Both the position numbers and the translations under genes were made by a program. From Xanthobacteraceae bacterium (lineage in GTDB: Bacteria; Pseudomonadota; Alphaproteobacteria; Rhizobiales; Xanthobacteraceae): DNA of 6,816 nucleotides. The stretch covers positions 1-6,816 of the forward strand of contig JASHXZ010000716.1 in NCBI GenBank assembly GCA_030043285.1, in the 5' to 3' direction. Under the pieces are notes generated by a model that was given only the letters and a program-made list of their open reading frames with translations, searched no databases and had not been told where the DNA came from. Positions 1-5,917 of this stretch are shown here, in pieces. Every line of letters begins with the position of its first letter. Position 1 is the first letter of the stretch.

Positions 1-636
1 GATCGACGCCATGGTGCTGGCGGTGCCCATCACCGCGCAGCTGCCGGTCGTGGTGGCAAGGTTGCCCTCGATATCGTCGATGTCGCGGGCGGAAATTTCC
101 CCGGCGCGGTATTTGGCCCAGAAGCGCCGGCAATCGGTGCAGGCGCCGAGCCGTTCGCCGTGATGCGTCATCGGCAGCATCGGCCCGCCGATCAGCATGA
201 CGGCCGGCAGGTCGGCGGAGGTGGCGCCCATCAGCAGCGCCGGCACGGTCTTGTCGCAGGCGCCGATCAGCACCGCCGCGTCCATCGGCTGGGCGCGGAT
301 CATCTCCTCCACGTCCATCGCCATCAGGTTGCGGAACATCATGCTGGTCGGATGCAAAAAGACTTCGCCGAGCGACACGGTCGGGAAATCGAGCGGCAGG
401 CCGCCGGCCGCGATGACGCCGCGCTTCACCGCGTCGACCAGTTCGGGAAAATGCCGGTGGCAATTGTTGAAGCCGCTCGCCGATTGCGCGATGCCGACGA
501 TCGGCCGTGCCAGCATGCCGGCCGAATAGCCCATGGATTTGGCAAACGATCGCCGCAGATAAAGCGAAAAGTCGGCGTCGCCATAATTGGTCAGCCCGCG
601 CGCCAGGCCGTGTTTTTGTCGTTCTTGCGTGGTCAA
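1..636 (-). CDS. IlvD/Edd-family sugar-acid dehydratase, N-terminal part (gene runs off the window)
   Basis: Iron-sulfur dehydratase of the IlvD/Edd family, which removes water from 2,3-dihydroxy acids or aldonates to give 2-keto-3-deoxy acids in the cytoplasm. The 212 visible residues carry three cysteines in the expected contexts: FNNCHRHF (C59), GACDKTVPA (C127, followed by K129) and TGSCAVMGTASTMAS (C200). As I recall, the same positions hold the [2Fe-2S] ligands, and K129 the carbamylated lysine, in Rhizobium L-arabinonate dehydratase, so a pentonate/hexonate-type dehydratase is likelier than the branched-chain amino acid enzyme. The start is TTG at 636: a stop lies nine codons upstream in frame, and AGAAGAGG sits about five bases before the TTG. 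A second Cys pair (C166, C169) is present. Substrate cannot be read from this part. The family is about 570-600 residues, so roughly two thirds lie outside the window. Confidence 0.93.
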   Translation of the reverse strand, partial: MTTQERQKHGLARGLTNYGDADFSLYLRRSFAKSMGYSAGMLARPIVGIAQSASGFNNCHRHFPELVDAVKRGVIAAGGLPLDFPTVSLGEVFLHPTSMMFRNLMAMDVEEMIRAQPMDAAVLIGACDKTVPALLMGATSADLPAVMLIGGPMLPMTHHGERLGACTDCRRFWAKYRAGEISARDIDDIEGNLATTTGSCAVMGTASTMASI

Positions 637-721
637 GATAGCCTCTTCTGTCGAAAATCACGTACCCAGTTCGCAGTGCCGAAGCAAACATCGATGCAAA
701 ATTTGTTCCTGTAGTGCTTCC

Positions 722-1152
722 CTATCCGTCTCTCCGTAGCAGGCCCCGAAAGTCTTCGGGTGTGTTAATGGCGATACCCTGATAGGGCCCGACTACGAGC
801 AGATCCTTATCACGCGTCACAATTCGATCAGCGTGACCCGCTACTGCACAGGCTATGATCATATCGTCGGTCGGATCCTGCACGACCCGGTCAGCGGTGA
901 AACGTTACGGACGATCTCAGAAACTCGAAGGAGGCCTCGACAGAAAGAATGAGCACGCTCGTCGGTGTAGCGATAGCGCGCCTGTAGTCTCGCGCTGGTG
1001 AGAAGCTTGCGCCATGTCTCCGCGATGATTTCCGGTGAAAGCAAAAGGACGAAACATTCATCGGCTGCCAAAGAGAGGAGTTCATCCGACAGTCCGCCCG
1101 GTCGTAGAAAAGCGCTGATAAGCACGGTACTGTCGAACACGGCGCGCGTCAT
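722..1152 (-). pseudogene. PIN-domain (VapC-like) toxin, interrupted by a one-base frameshift
   Basis: PIN-domain ribonuclease toxin of a type II toxin-antitoxin pair, in two frames. Frame one starts at ATG 1152 (MTRAVFDSTVLISAFLRPGG) and carries the N-terminal acidic residues D7 and E45. It stays in register until about 884-891, then reads out of frame to a stop at 859. From that point the next frame continues with the missing C-terminal half (VVQDPTDDMIIACAVAG, then TRDKDLLVVG) to a TAG at 722-724. Both later acidic patches typical of PIN domains are there. Restoring one base, for example a fourth G in the GGG run at 886-888, gives a continuous 143-residue protein, the usual length. The start overlaps the antitoxin stop as ATGA. 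Alternatives to decay are a sequencing error or a programmed/phase-variable shift. Confidence 0.85.
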
Positions 1153-1439
1153 CGACGCTTGCGCCGTTCGTCTGTCTTATCGTTTGCGAGCATGTCCGCG
1201 ATTTGCTGCTCCTCCTCCTCGGCAGGAGGTCGGGGGATCGAGCCGACGTATCGCACGCCGGACTGCGCCCGGCGCACATCGGCGAGGCCTGCACCGCGGC
1301 GCGCCGCGGGCGACCGCTTGAGCAGAATGCCGTCCTCCACTTCCTCGGCCTCAATGGCATCGTCCGCCGCGCTGGTAAGCACATTGCGGAGATCCTCCGG
1401 AAGGGTCACTTGATTACCGTGAACAGGTACCTTGGGCAT
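1149..1439 (-). CDS. AbrB/MazE-type antitoxin partner of the PIN toxin
   Basis: Antitoxin of 96 residues. Residues 3-43 (PKVPVHGNQVTLPEDLRNVL, ending in an EDGILLKR strand) have the swapped-hairpin SpoVT-AbrB pattern that binds operator DNA. The C-terminal half (VRYVGSIPRPPAEEEEQQIADML and a basic tail) has the acidic helix expected to wrap and inhibit the toxin. The ATG at 1439 is preferred over the frame's upstream extension to 1529, because the AbrB motif begins there and the added 30 residues read through the promoter-like spacer. A possible ribosome site, AAGGG, is rather far (12 bases). The stop overlaps the toxin start (ATGA), the normal antitoxin-first layout. The reading frame is intact although the toxin is broken. 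By analogy with the family it would repress its own operon. Confidence 0.85.
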   Translation of the reverse strand: MPKVPVHGNQVTLPEDLRNVLTSAADDAIEAEEVEDGILLKRSPAARRGAGLADVRRAQSGVRYVGSIPRPPAEEEEQQIADMLANDKTDERRKRR

Positions 1440-1480
1440 ATGAGTCTCGATCCCTTGTGGCGAACGACGCTTAAAGGTCC

Positions 1481-1500
1481 GTGGAATCCAAGTATACCAC
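1481..1500 (-). promoter_or_regulatory. Candidate promoter -10 and operator of the toxin-antitoxin pair
   Basis: On the minus strand TATACT (1496-1491) resembles a -10 box about 50 bases before the antitoxin ATG. It lies inside an imperfect inverted repeat with arms GTGG and CCAC (1481-1484 and 1497-1500). No good -35 is visible at 16-17 bases. An autoregulatory site is the natural guess, but the signal is weak. Confidence 0.25.
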
Positions 1501-1515
1501 GGCAGCGCGTCTCGC

Positions 1516-2325
1516 CTACTCGATCGCATCCGGATCGCCGGCGAACTCCATCGGCGTGTAGAAGCCGCCGTGAAACTGCGCGGCGATCTCGTTTTCGTTC
1601 TTGCCTTGCGCCAGGATTTCGGCGGCGAATTGTTCGGAATCGTCCTGCGGCCGGTAGCCCAGGAACTTGGCGTTGGTGTTGTCCCAGCGGCTGCGCAGGT
1701 TGTTGGACACGCCGTAGACGACGACGAAATGATAGTGCGGGTGATCGATGCAGCGGCGCACGAGCTGCACCATGTCGCGGTGGCTGATCCAGGTGAGGAG
1801 CTGGCGCGCGTCGGTCGGCCGGTCCGGCGTGACGAAGCTGCCGATGCGCAGGCAGGCGATGCTCAGGCCGTATTTATCGGCATAGAGCCGGCCGAGCGCC
1901 TCGCCGAACACCTTCGACACGCCGTAACGCGTGTCGGGCCGCGGCACCACAGCGTTGTCGATGAAGCGTTCGCGGCGATGAAAGCCGATGGCGTGGTTGG
2001 AGCTGGCGAACACGATGCGCTTGACGCCGTTCCGCCGCGCCGCCTCGAACACGTTGTAGCAACCCTCGATGTTGAGCGGCAGCACCTTGTCCCATCCGGC
2101 CTCGGTGGATTGGCCGGCCAGATGCACGACGCAGTCGATGCCGGCGGTCGCCTTCTCCATCGCGGCGATGTCGCGGATGTCGCCGGCAATGACGTCTTCG
2201 CCGCTTGCCGCGGCGCCGAGCGGCGCCACGTCGAGCAGGCGGACCAGCGGATAGGAGCCGCGAAAACCCTCGCGCAACGCCTTGCCGATCTGGCCGGCCG
2301 CGCCGGTAATGAGAATGCGCGTCAT
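1516..2325 (-). CDS. Uronate dehydrogenase-like NAD-dependent SDR
   Basis: Extended short-chain dehydrogenase/reductase of 269 residues, closest in my reading to Agrobacterium-type uronate dehydrogenase, which oxidises galacturonate or glucuronate to the aldaric acid lactone using NAD+. Visible features: a Rossmann motif GAAGQIG (G8, G11, G14), D32 at the end of the second strand for the adenine ribose, VVHLAGQS, FASSNHAIGF (S109, N110, H111), and the catalytic YGVSK (Y134, K138). R174 (TDARQLLTW) lines up with the substrate-carboxylate arginine of that family. The ATG at 2325 is chosen because GGAGG lies seven bases upstream; a TTG immediately before it is also in frame but too close. Length matches the family (about 265). 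Another sugar epimerase activity is possible. The gene lies 76 bases before the antitoxin on the same strand, with a dehydratase further on. Confidence 0.85.
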   Translation of the reverse strand: MTRILITGAAGQIGKALREGFRGSYPLVRLLDVAPLGAAASGEDVIAGDIRDIAAMEKATAGIDCVVHLAGQSTEAGWDKVLPLNIEGCYNVFEAARRNGVKRIVFASSNHAIGFHRRERFIDNAVVPRPDTRYGVSKVFGEALGRLYADKYGLSIACLRIGSFVTPDRPTDARQLLTWISHRDMVQLVRRCIDHPHYHFVVVYGVSNNLRSRWDNTNAKFLGYRPQDDSEQFAAEILAQGKNENEIAAQFHGGFYTPMEFAGDPDAIE

Positions 2326-2409
2326 CAAAAAACCTCCGCCGGCGTCGGCGGCATTGCCGAAACGGCGCTCGTAGGCGGATATAGGCCGCCGACAAGGGCC
2401 TCAGATAAT

Positions 2410-2421
2410 ATTGTATACAAT
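2410..2421. promoter_or_regulatory. Perfect 12-bp palindrome, GntR/FadR-like operator
   Basis: ATTGTATACAAT is a perfect palindrome about 85 bases upstream of the uronate dehydrogenase-like start and 122 bases upstream of the plus-strand hypothetical gene. Its TTGT-ATAC-AA core resembles operators of FCD-type GntR regulators that often control sugar-acid genes. No such regulator is encoded in the window. The assignment to a family is inference. Confidence 0.5.
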
Positions 2422-2430
2422 CACGTGATT
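2419..2430. promoter_or_regulatory. Second perfect 12-bp palindrome (CACGTG core) overlapping the first
   Basis: AATCACGTGATT is a perfect palindrome sharing its first three bases with the last three of the neighbouring TTGTATACAA-type palindrome. The two centres are nine bases apart, a little under one helical turn. I do not recognise the binding protein. Confidence 0.4.
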
Positions 2431-2442
2431 CATTTCCATGTC

Positions 2443-2464
2443 ATCATCCGCGCATGCGGATGAT
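2443..2464. repeat. 9-bp stem-loop in the divergent interval
   Basis: ATCATCCGC and GCGGATGAT form a perfect nine-base stem around the loop GCAT. It has no T-run and lies upstream of the plus-strand hypothetical gene, so a leader structure or binding site is likelier than a terminator. Confidence 0.4.
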
Positions 2465-2542
2465 CCAGTAATCACCATTGAGCGAAGTCGCAGGGTTTGC
2501 TATCCGGTTGTGGGTTGCAGAGCTACGAGGCGAGGCTGCACT

Positions 2543-3013
2543 ATGGGTCTGCTGCGCAGAAAAGTGCCGGCGCATTTCGTTCCGATCAGTCCGGACAATG
2601 CCGCCAGCCAGGACTGGATCGTCGTGCTCGAGGCCGGCACCATCGTCGGCCCATCGCCGAGCAGGCTGCGCGTCGCGCAGGCGACCCAGGAACGCAAGAT
2701 CGTCAGGAAATACAATATTTTCCTCAAAGCCCGGCATTTCCTGGTTGTCGAAGGGTTCAATCCGCGCACGCATGCGGTCTACTTCTGCCCGCAGCTCTAC
2801 CGCTACGACGACGACAAGAAAGTGGTGCCGCTGCAGGGCGAGGAGATCGGCGCGCTGATCGCGCAGTCGGTCGCCGGCAGCGTCGCCGATCGCCGGCCGT
2901 GGTACGAACCCGCCGACCCGATGCCGGCCGAGCCGATCGTCGGCGCGCCGGCGAAGATGGATTTCGACACCGTCGTCGTCGACATGCCGGGCTCGCGCGG
3001 CGCCTTACGCTAG
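2543..3013 (+). CDS. Hypothetical protein, 156 residues, unrecognised
   Basis: I do not recognise this protein. It is soluble-looking, with no signal peptide or membrane segment. A basic N-terminus (MGLLRRKVPAHFVPISPDN) is followed by a mixed alpha/beta body (DWIVVLEAGTIVG, residues about 19-31, then ARHFLVVEGFNP and AVYFCPQLYRYDDDKK), and it ends in an Ala/Pro/acid-rich tail (PADPMPAEPIVGAP). Codons are strongly G/C-ending throughout, supporting real coding. The start at 2543 is chosen over an in-frame ATG at 2438: GAGGCGAGG lies seven bases upstream, and the extra 35 codons lack the codon bias and run across a hairpin. It faces away from the uronate dehydrogenase-like gene and is followed by the DUF423 gene after 88 bases, with which it could be co-transcribed. 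Confidence 0.75.
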   Translation: MGLLRRKVPAHFVPISPDNAASQDWIVVLEAGTIVGPSPSRLRVAQATQERKIVRKYNIFLKARHFLVVEGFNPRTHAVYFCPQLYRYDDDKKVVPLQGEEIGALIAQSVAGSVADRRPWYEPADPMPAEPIVGAPAKMDFDTVVVDMPGSRGALR

Positions 3014-3101
3014 ATGGCGCGGCCGACGGCGTGGGCGCTGCGATTTGATGCGTTTTTGAAGACGGCTGCGACGAGGATTTGTTCGCACAGGTTTGCAAGC
3101 C

Positions 3102-3470
3102 ATGGCCATGACGATTTTGCTGATATTGGCGGCGCTGCTCGGCGCATGCGGCATCATCCTGGCCGCGGCCGGGGCCCATGCGGCGCCCGGCGCCGGCTTG
3201 GATAGCGCCGCCCACATGCTGCTGTTTCACGCCACCGCAATCATGGGCGGCGCCGCGCTCGCCCAAGCGGGCTTGGTCGCCCGCCCGCTCGCCTTGCTCG
3301 CCTTGGCGGCCTGGATCGTCGGCGCCGCGCTGTTCGCCGGCGACCTCGCGCTTCGCGCCTTTGCCGGCCACCGCCTGTTCGTCATGGCAGCGCCGACCGG
3401 CGGCATCATTCTGATCCTCGGCTGGCTCGCGCTCGCCGCCGCCGCAATCGGCGCCGCGCTGCGCGGCTGA
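3102..3470 (+). CDS. DUF423-family small integral membrane protein
   Basis: Inner-membrane protein of 122 residues with four predicted hydrophobic helices (about 3-23, 38-58, 62-83 and 100-119). It has the hallmarks of the DUF423 (YgdD/UPF0382) family: an early GAHA (residues 24-27) after helix one, an FHA in helix two (LLFHATAIM), a Trp/Gly-rich helix three, and PTGG (98-101) opening the last helix. The usual length is about 120. Biochemical function is unknown. The ATG at 3102 is preferred; a second ATG at 3108 and a TTG at 3093 are also in frame, and no strong ribosome site separates them (AGG at 3089-3091 is ten bases before 3102). It ends convergently to the solute-binding protein gene, with repeat element A1 between. 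Confidence 0.85.
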   Translation: MAMTILLILAALLGACGIILAAAGAHAAPGAGLDSAAHMLLFHATAIMGGAALAQAGLVARPLALLALAAWIVGAALFAGDLALRAFAGHRLFVMAAPTGGIILILGWLALAAAAIGAALRG

Positions 3471-3547
3471 AGTTTTCCCGACTCATTTCCTCACCCTGAG
3501 GCGCTCGGCGCGCAGCGCCGAGCCTCGAAGGGCGAGGCCACAGCGCA

Positions 3548-3572
3548 CCGAAATCGGCTTGCCCGATTTCGG
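3548..3572. repeat. 10-bp stem-loop inside element A1
   Basis: CCGAAATCGG and CCGATTTCGG form a perfect ten-base stem around the loop CTTGC. It is absent from the otherwise similar A2 element. Confidence 0.7.
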
Positions 3573-3583
3573 CATATTATTGT

Positions 3584-3607
3584 CCAGATCGGCTATAGCC
3601 GATCTGG
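3584..3607. repeat. 24-bp perfect palindrome inside element A1
   Basis: The half-site CCAGATCGGCTA is followed directly by its reverse complement, with no spacer. It lies in the centre of A1 and has no equivalent in A2. It could be a binding site, the trace of a nested repeat, or part of a terminator. Confidence 0.7.
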
Positions 3608-3697
3608 ATGCCTACATCCTTCGAGGCTCGCTTCGCTCGCACCTCAGGATGAGGGTCAACATAAAGTACAGTCGTTCTAATCAGGACACGTCGGCCA

Positions 3698-4675
3698 TCA
3701 ATCCACCTTCGCGCCGGAAAATTTGACGGCCGCGGCCCAGCGTTGCGTATCGGCGGCGACGAAAGCGTCCAGCTCGCGCGGGCTCATGATCATCGGCTCG
3801 GCGCCGAGTTCGCGAATGCGGTTCGCGATGGCGGGCTCGGCGAGGCTCGCGTTCGCCGCTTTGTTGAGGAGCGCCACCGTGTCTGCCGGCGTTGCCTTGG
3901 GCGCGCCGAGGCCCAACCACAGCGTCACCTCGTAGCCGGGCACGACAGCGGCCAGCGGCGGAATTCCCGGCAAGGCCGGCGACGGGTTCAAGCTGGTGAC
4001 TGCGAGCGCCCGCAGGCGCCCGTCGCGAACAAAGCCGATCGAATCAGTTGCAGGGGCGAACATAAGCTGCGTGCGGCCCGCCACGAGGTCGGCCAGCGCC
4101 GCCGGATCACCGCGGTAAGGCACGTGCACCATCGACACGCCGGCCATCATCATCAACAGCTCGCCCGCCAGATGCTGAGCCGTGCCGTTGCCGGCGGATG
4201 CCATATTGACCTTGCCGGGATTGGCCTTGGCATAGCTGATGAACTCCGCGACGCTTTTGGCCGCGAACGCAGGATTCGTCACCATCACCAGCGGGCTTTG
4301 CATGATGCCGGCCACCATGGCGATGTCGCGGATGAAATCGAACGGCAGCTTCTTGTAGAGCGTCGCATGGATCGCATTCCTCGGGCCCGCCAGCATCAGC
4401 GTGCCGCCGTCGGGCCGCGCCTCGACCACGGCTTCGGTGGCGAGATTGCCGCCGGCGCCCGGGCGGTTGTCGACGACGACCAGTTGACCCAGCCTTTGCT
4501 GCAGCGACGGCGCGATCAGCCGTAGCGCAATATCGCCCACGCCCCCCGGCGCGAAACCCAGCACGATATGCACCGGCCGCGGAGCAATCGGCTCCGCTCT
4601 TGTAAGACGCGAAACGAGCGGCCATGCCGCGGCGCCGATCCCGAGCGACAGAACTTCGCGGCGAAGGAGATTCAT
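3698..4675 (-). CDS. Bug/TctC-family periplasmic solute-binding protein
   Basis: Substrate-binding protein of the tripartite tricarboxylate transporter type (Bug family), 325 residues, the usual length. The N-terminus has a twin-arginine-like signal (RREVL at 5-9, hydrophobic stretch to about 24, likely cut after LTRA at 27), suggesting export to the periplasm. Family motifs in order: GFAPGGVGDIALRLIAP (40-56), VVVDNRPGAGGNLATEAV, PDGGTLMLAGP, NPGKVNMASAGNGTAQHLAGEL, MVHVPYRG, and a C-terminal LGAEPMIMSPREL ending in SGAKVD. Such proteins bind di- or tricarboxylates and related organic acids. No TctA/TctB membrane subunits are in the window, so it is an orphan here, as is common in this group of bacteria. 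The ATG at 4675 has AAGAG eight bases upstream. It follows the LysR gene by 11 bases and may be its target. Confidence 0.93.
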   Translation of the reverse strand: MNLLRREVLSLGIGAAAWPLVSRLTRAEPIAPRPVHIVLGFAPGGVGDIALRLIAPSLQQRLGQLVVVDNRPGAGGNLATEAVVEARPDGGTLMLAGPRNAIHATLYKKLPFDFIRDIAMVAGIMQSPLVMVTNPAFAAKSVAEFISYAKANPGKVNMASAGNGTAQHLAGELLMMMAGVSMVHVPYRGDPAALADLVAGRTQLMFAPATDSIGFVRDGRLRALAVTSLNPSPALPGIPPLAAVVPGYEVTLWLGLGAPKATPADTVALLNKAANASLAEPAIANRIRELGAEPMIMSPRELDAFVAADTQRWAAAVKFSGAKVD

Positions 4676-4686
4676 ACCGGCCGCTC

Positions 4687-5781
4687 TTATCGCCGACTCA
4701 TTTCCTCACCCTGAGGTGCTCGCGCGAAGCGCGAGCCTCGAAGGGTGCAGGCCGCGGCGCCTCGGCCTACATCCTTCGAGGCTCGCTTCGCTCGCACCTC
4801 AGGATGAGGGTTAAGGTTGAGTCCGCTTGGTATTATGATGCGATCATGGTTATGACGCGGAGCGGCACCCTTGCCGCCGTTGCGGAGGGCGTGACGTTGC
4901 ATATGCCGGATTAGCAATTTGGCCGACGGCGACGGGTCGCTGCTATAGACGAAGGCGATCGATGTCTGGGGCACCGGATTCGCCGCGATGTTGCGGAAGA
5001 CGACATCGGCGCCATCCATTGTTTTCATAAGCTCCGGCACGACCGCGATGCCGTAGCCGAGCGCGACGTATCCCAACACCGCGATGAAATCTCCGTCGCG
5101 CTTGACCACGCGCGGTGTGAATTTGCCGATGCGGGCGATGGCTTCGGTAAGGCCCGAGAACCCTATGTCAAGCTCGGGTGTGGTTTTGACGAACGTTTCG
5201 CGCGCGAGCATCGCGGGGCTGATGTCCTTGTGCCGGGCGAGGGGATGCTCGCGCGGCAATGCCAACACCAGGGGCTGGCGATAGATTTCGAAGCCGCGGA
5301 CGCCCGACGGATACTTGTGCGGCGGTCGCGCGAAACCGGCATCCAGTTCCTTGCGCGCGATTTCGGAGATTTGCGCCATCGGCACCAGATTGCGGATCGT
5401 GATGTCGATCGCCGGATGGGTTTGGCGGAACGTGTCGATCCAGCGTCGCAGCAAGCCCGCACTAAACAGCGGGGCTACAAAGCCAAGTTCAAGGCGGCCC
5501 AACTCGCCGCGTCCGGCCTGCCGGGCGATCGCCGCCGCCTCTTCGGCTTGGCGCAGCACTTCACGTGCGCCGGGTAAAAAGCGCTGGCCCGCCTCGGTGA
5601 CGACGACTTTGGTGTTACCTTTTCGCCTCAGCAGCTTCACGCCGAGCTGGCTCTCCAGTTTCTGGATCTGATGCGTGAGCGTCGGCGGCGTGATGCCGAG
5701 CCGCTCGGCGGCGCGGGTGAAATGCTGCTCCTCGGCGACCGCCACGAAATAGCGAAACAACCGGTTCTCGATGTGGTTCAT
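4687..5781 (-). CDS. LysR-family transcriptional regulator with repeat-derived C-terminal extension
   Basis: LysR-type regulator. Residues about 8-66 form the winged helix-turn-helix (FRYFVAVAEEQHFTRAAERL, then GITPPTLTHQIQKLESQLGV), followed by a linker helix and a periplasmic-binding-like effector domain from about 93 to 300 (ELGRLELGFVAPLFSAGLLRRW onward; GYGIAVVPEL near the end). The protein is 364 residues against about 300 for the family. Roughly residues 324-363 (NPHPEVRAKRASKD and on) are translated from repeat element A2, so the native stop appears lost and the tail is probably non-functional. The ATG at 5781 fits the family N-terminus although the ribosome site is weak. The adjoining solute-binding protein gene on the same strand is the obvious candidate target. 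The effector is unknown, likely an organic or sugar acid. Confidence 0.93.
   Translation of the reverse strand: MNHIENRLFRYFVAVAEEQHFTRAAERLGITPPTLTHQIQKLESQLGVKLLRRKGNTKVVVTEAGQRFLPGAREVLRQAEEAAAIARQAGRGELGRLELGFVAPLFSAGLLRRWIDTFRQTHPAIDITIRNLVPMAQISEIARKELDAGFARPPHKYPSGVRGFEIYRQPLVLALPREHPLARHKDISPAMLARETFVKTTPELDIGFSGLTEAIARIGKFTPRVVKRDGDFIAVLGYVALGYGIAVVPELMKTMDGADVVFRNIAANPVPQTSIAFVYSSDPSPSAKLLIRHMQRHALRNGGKGAAPRHNHDRIIIPSGLNLNPHPEVRAKRASKDVGRGAAACTLRGSRFARAPQGEEMSRR
4694..4811. repeat. Interspersed palindromic repeat element A2 (inside the LysR 3' end)
   Basis: Second copy of the A repeat, 118 bases, same orientation as A1. Both ends match A1: 4694-4716 equals 3479-3501, and 4766-4811 equals 3611-3656 base for base. 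The left half (CTCGCGCGAAGCGCGAGCC) and the right half (TTCGAGGCTCGCTTCGCTCG) can pair as long imperfect arms. It overlaps the last 40 codons of the LysR gene and stops 18 bases before the solute-binding protein start, so it may also shape the mRNA between the two genes. Confidence 0.85.
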
Positions 5782-5842
5782 TTGTTAGACGCCATTGAAA
5801 GAAGATGCACTGCACCTTTAGTGACCGAAAGCGCCTACGATC

Positions 5843-5860
5843 TTAGATTATGTTCTCTAA
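5843..5860 (-). promoter_or_regulatory. Candidate LysR-type operator dyad upstream of the LysR gene
   Basis: TTAGA (5843-5847) and TCTAA (5856-5860) form a dyad with an eight-base spacer in an AT-rich stretch 60-80 bases before the LysR start. LysR proteins usually bind interrupted dyads of about this span near their own promoter. The arms are short, so chance is possible. Confidence 0.25.
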
Positions 5861-5880
5861 TTCTACAATCGAAAGCGTGA

Positions 5881-5886
5881 ATTATA
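5881..5886 (-). promoter_or_regulatory. Candidate -10 box for the LysR transcript
   Basis: A perfect TATAAT on the minus strand in an AT-rich pocket, 100 bases before the LysR start. The expected -35 position (CAAACC at 17 bases) is poor, so this is only a partial promoter match. Confidence 0.3.
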
Positions 5887-5917
5887 CAAACAAAAAATTG
5901 TGAGGTTTGATCGGCGA

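Larger units (their letters stand above)
3479..3656. repeat. Interspersed palindromic repeat element A1
   Basis: Imperfect long inverted repeat. The left arm starts CGACTCATTTCCTCACCCTG (3479) and the right arm (3611-3656) ends in CCTCAGGATGAGGGT. The right arm is identical over 46 bases to 4766-4811, and the first 23 bases (3479-3501) equal 4694-4716. It fills the convergent gap between the DUF423 gene and the solute-binding protein gene, where its hairpins may stop transcription from both sides. It resembles short repeats found in many copies in Bradyrhizobium-type genomes. Its centre carries two extra hairpins that A2 lacks. Confidence 0.85.

Noticed and set aside
160..714. Plus-strand open frames over the first 700 bases
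   Set aside because: They lie antisense to the dehydratase, whose frame carries all three cluster cysteines and the family motifs. The plus-strand translations are Arg/His-rich shadow sequence with no recognisable domain.
1570..2463. A 297-codon plus-strand open frame
   Set aside because: It is the complement of the uronate dehydrogenase-like gene, which has clear Rossmann and YxxxK motifs. Long antisense frames are expected in GC-rich DNA with this codon bias.
2757..3371. A 204-codon minus-strand open frame
   Set aside because: Composition is Arg/Ala/Gln-rich with no domain, and it overlaps two plus-strand genes with better start sites and motifs.
3743..4525. A 260-codon plus-strand open frame
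   Set aside because: It is a shadow of the solute-binding protein gene, with Arg/His-rich translation and no family resemblance.
3479..4811. Possible composite transposon formed by A1 and A2
   Set aside because: No transposase or terminal repeat of an insertion sequence is present, and the gene between looks like an ordinary chromosomal one. The elements match short non-coding repeats instead.
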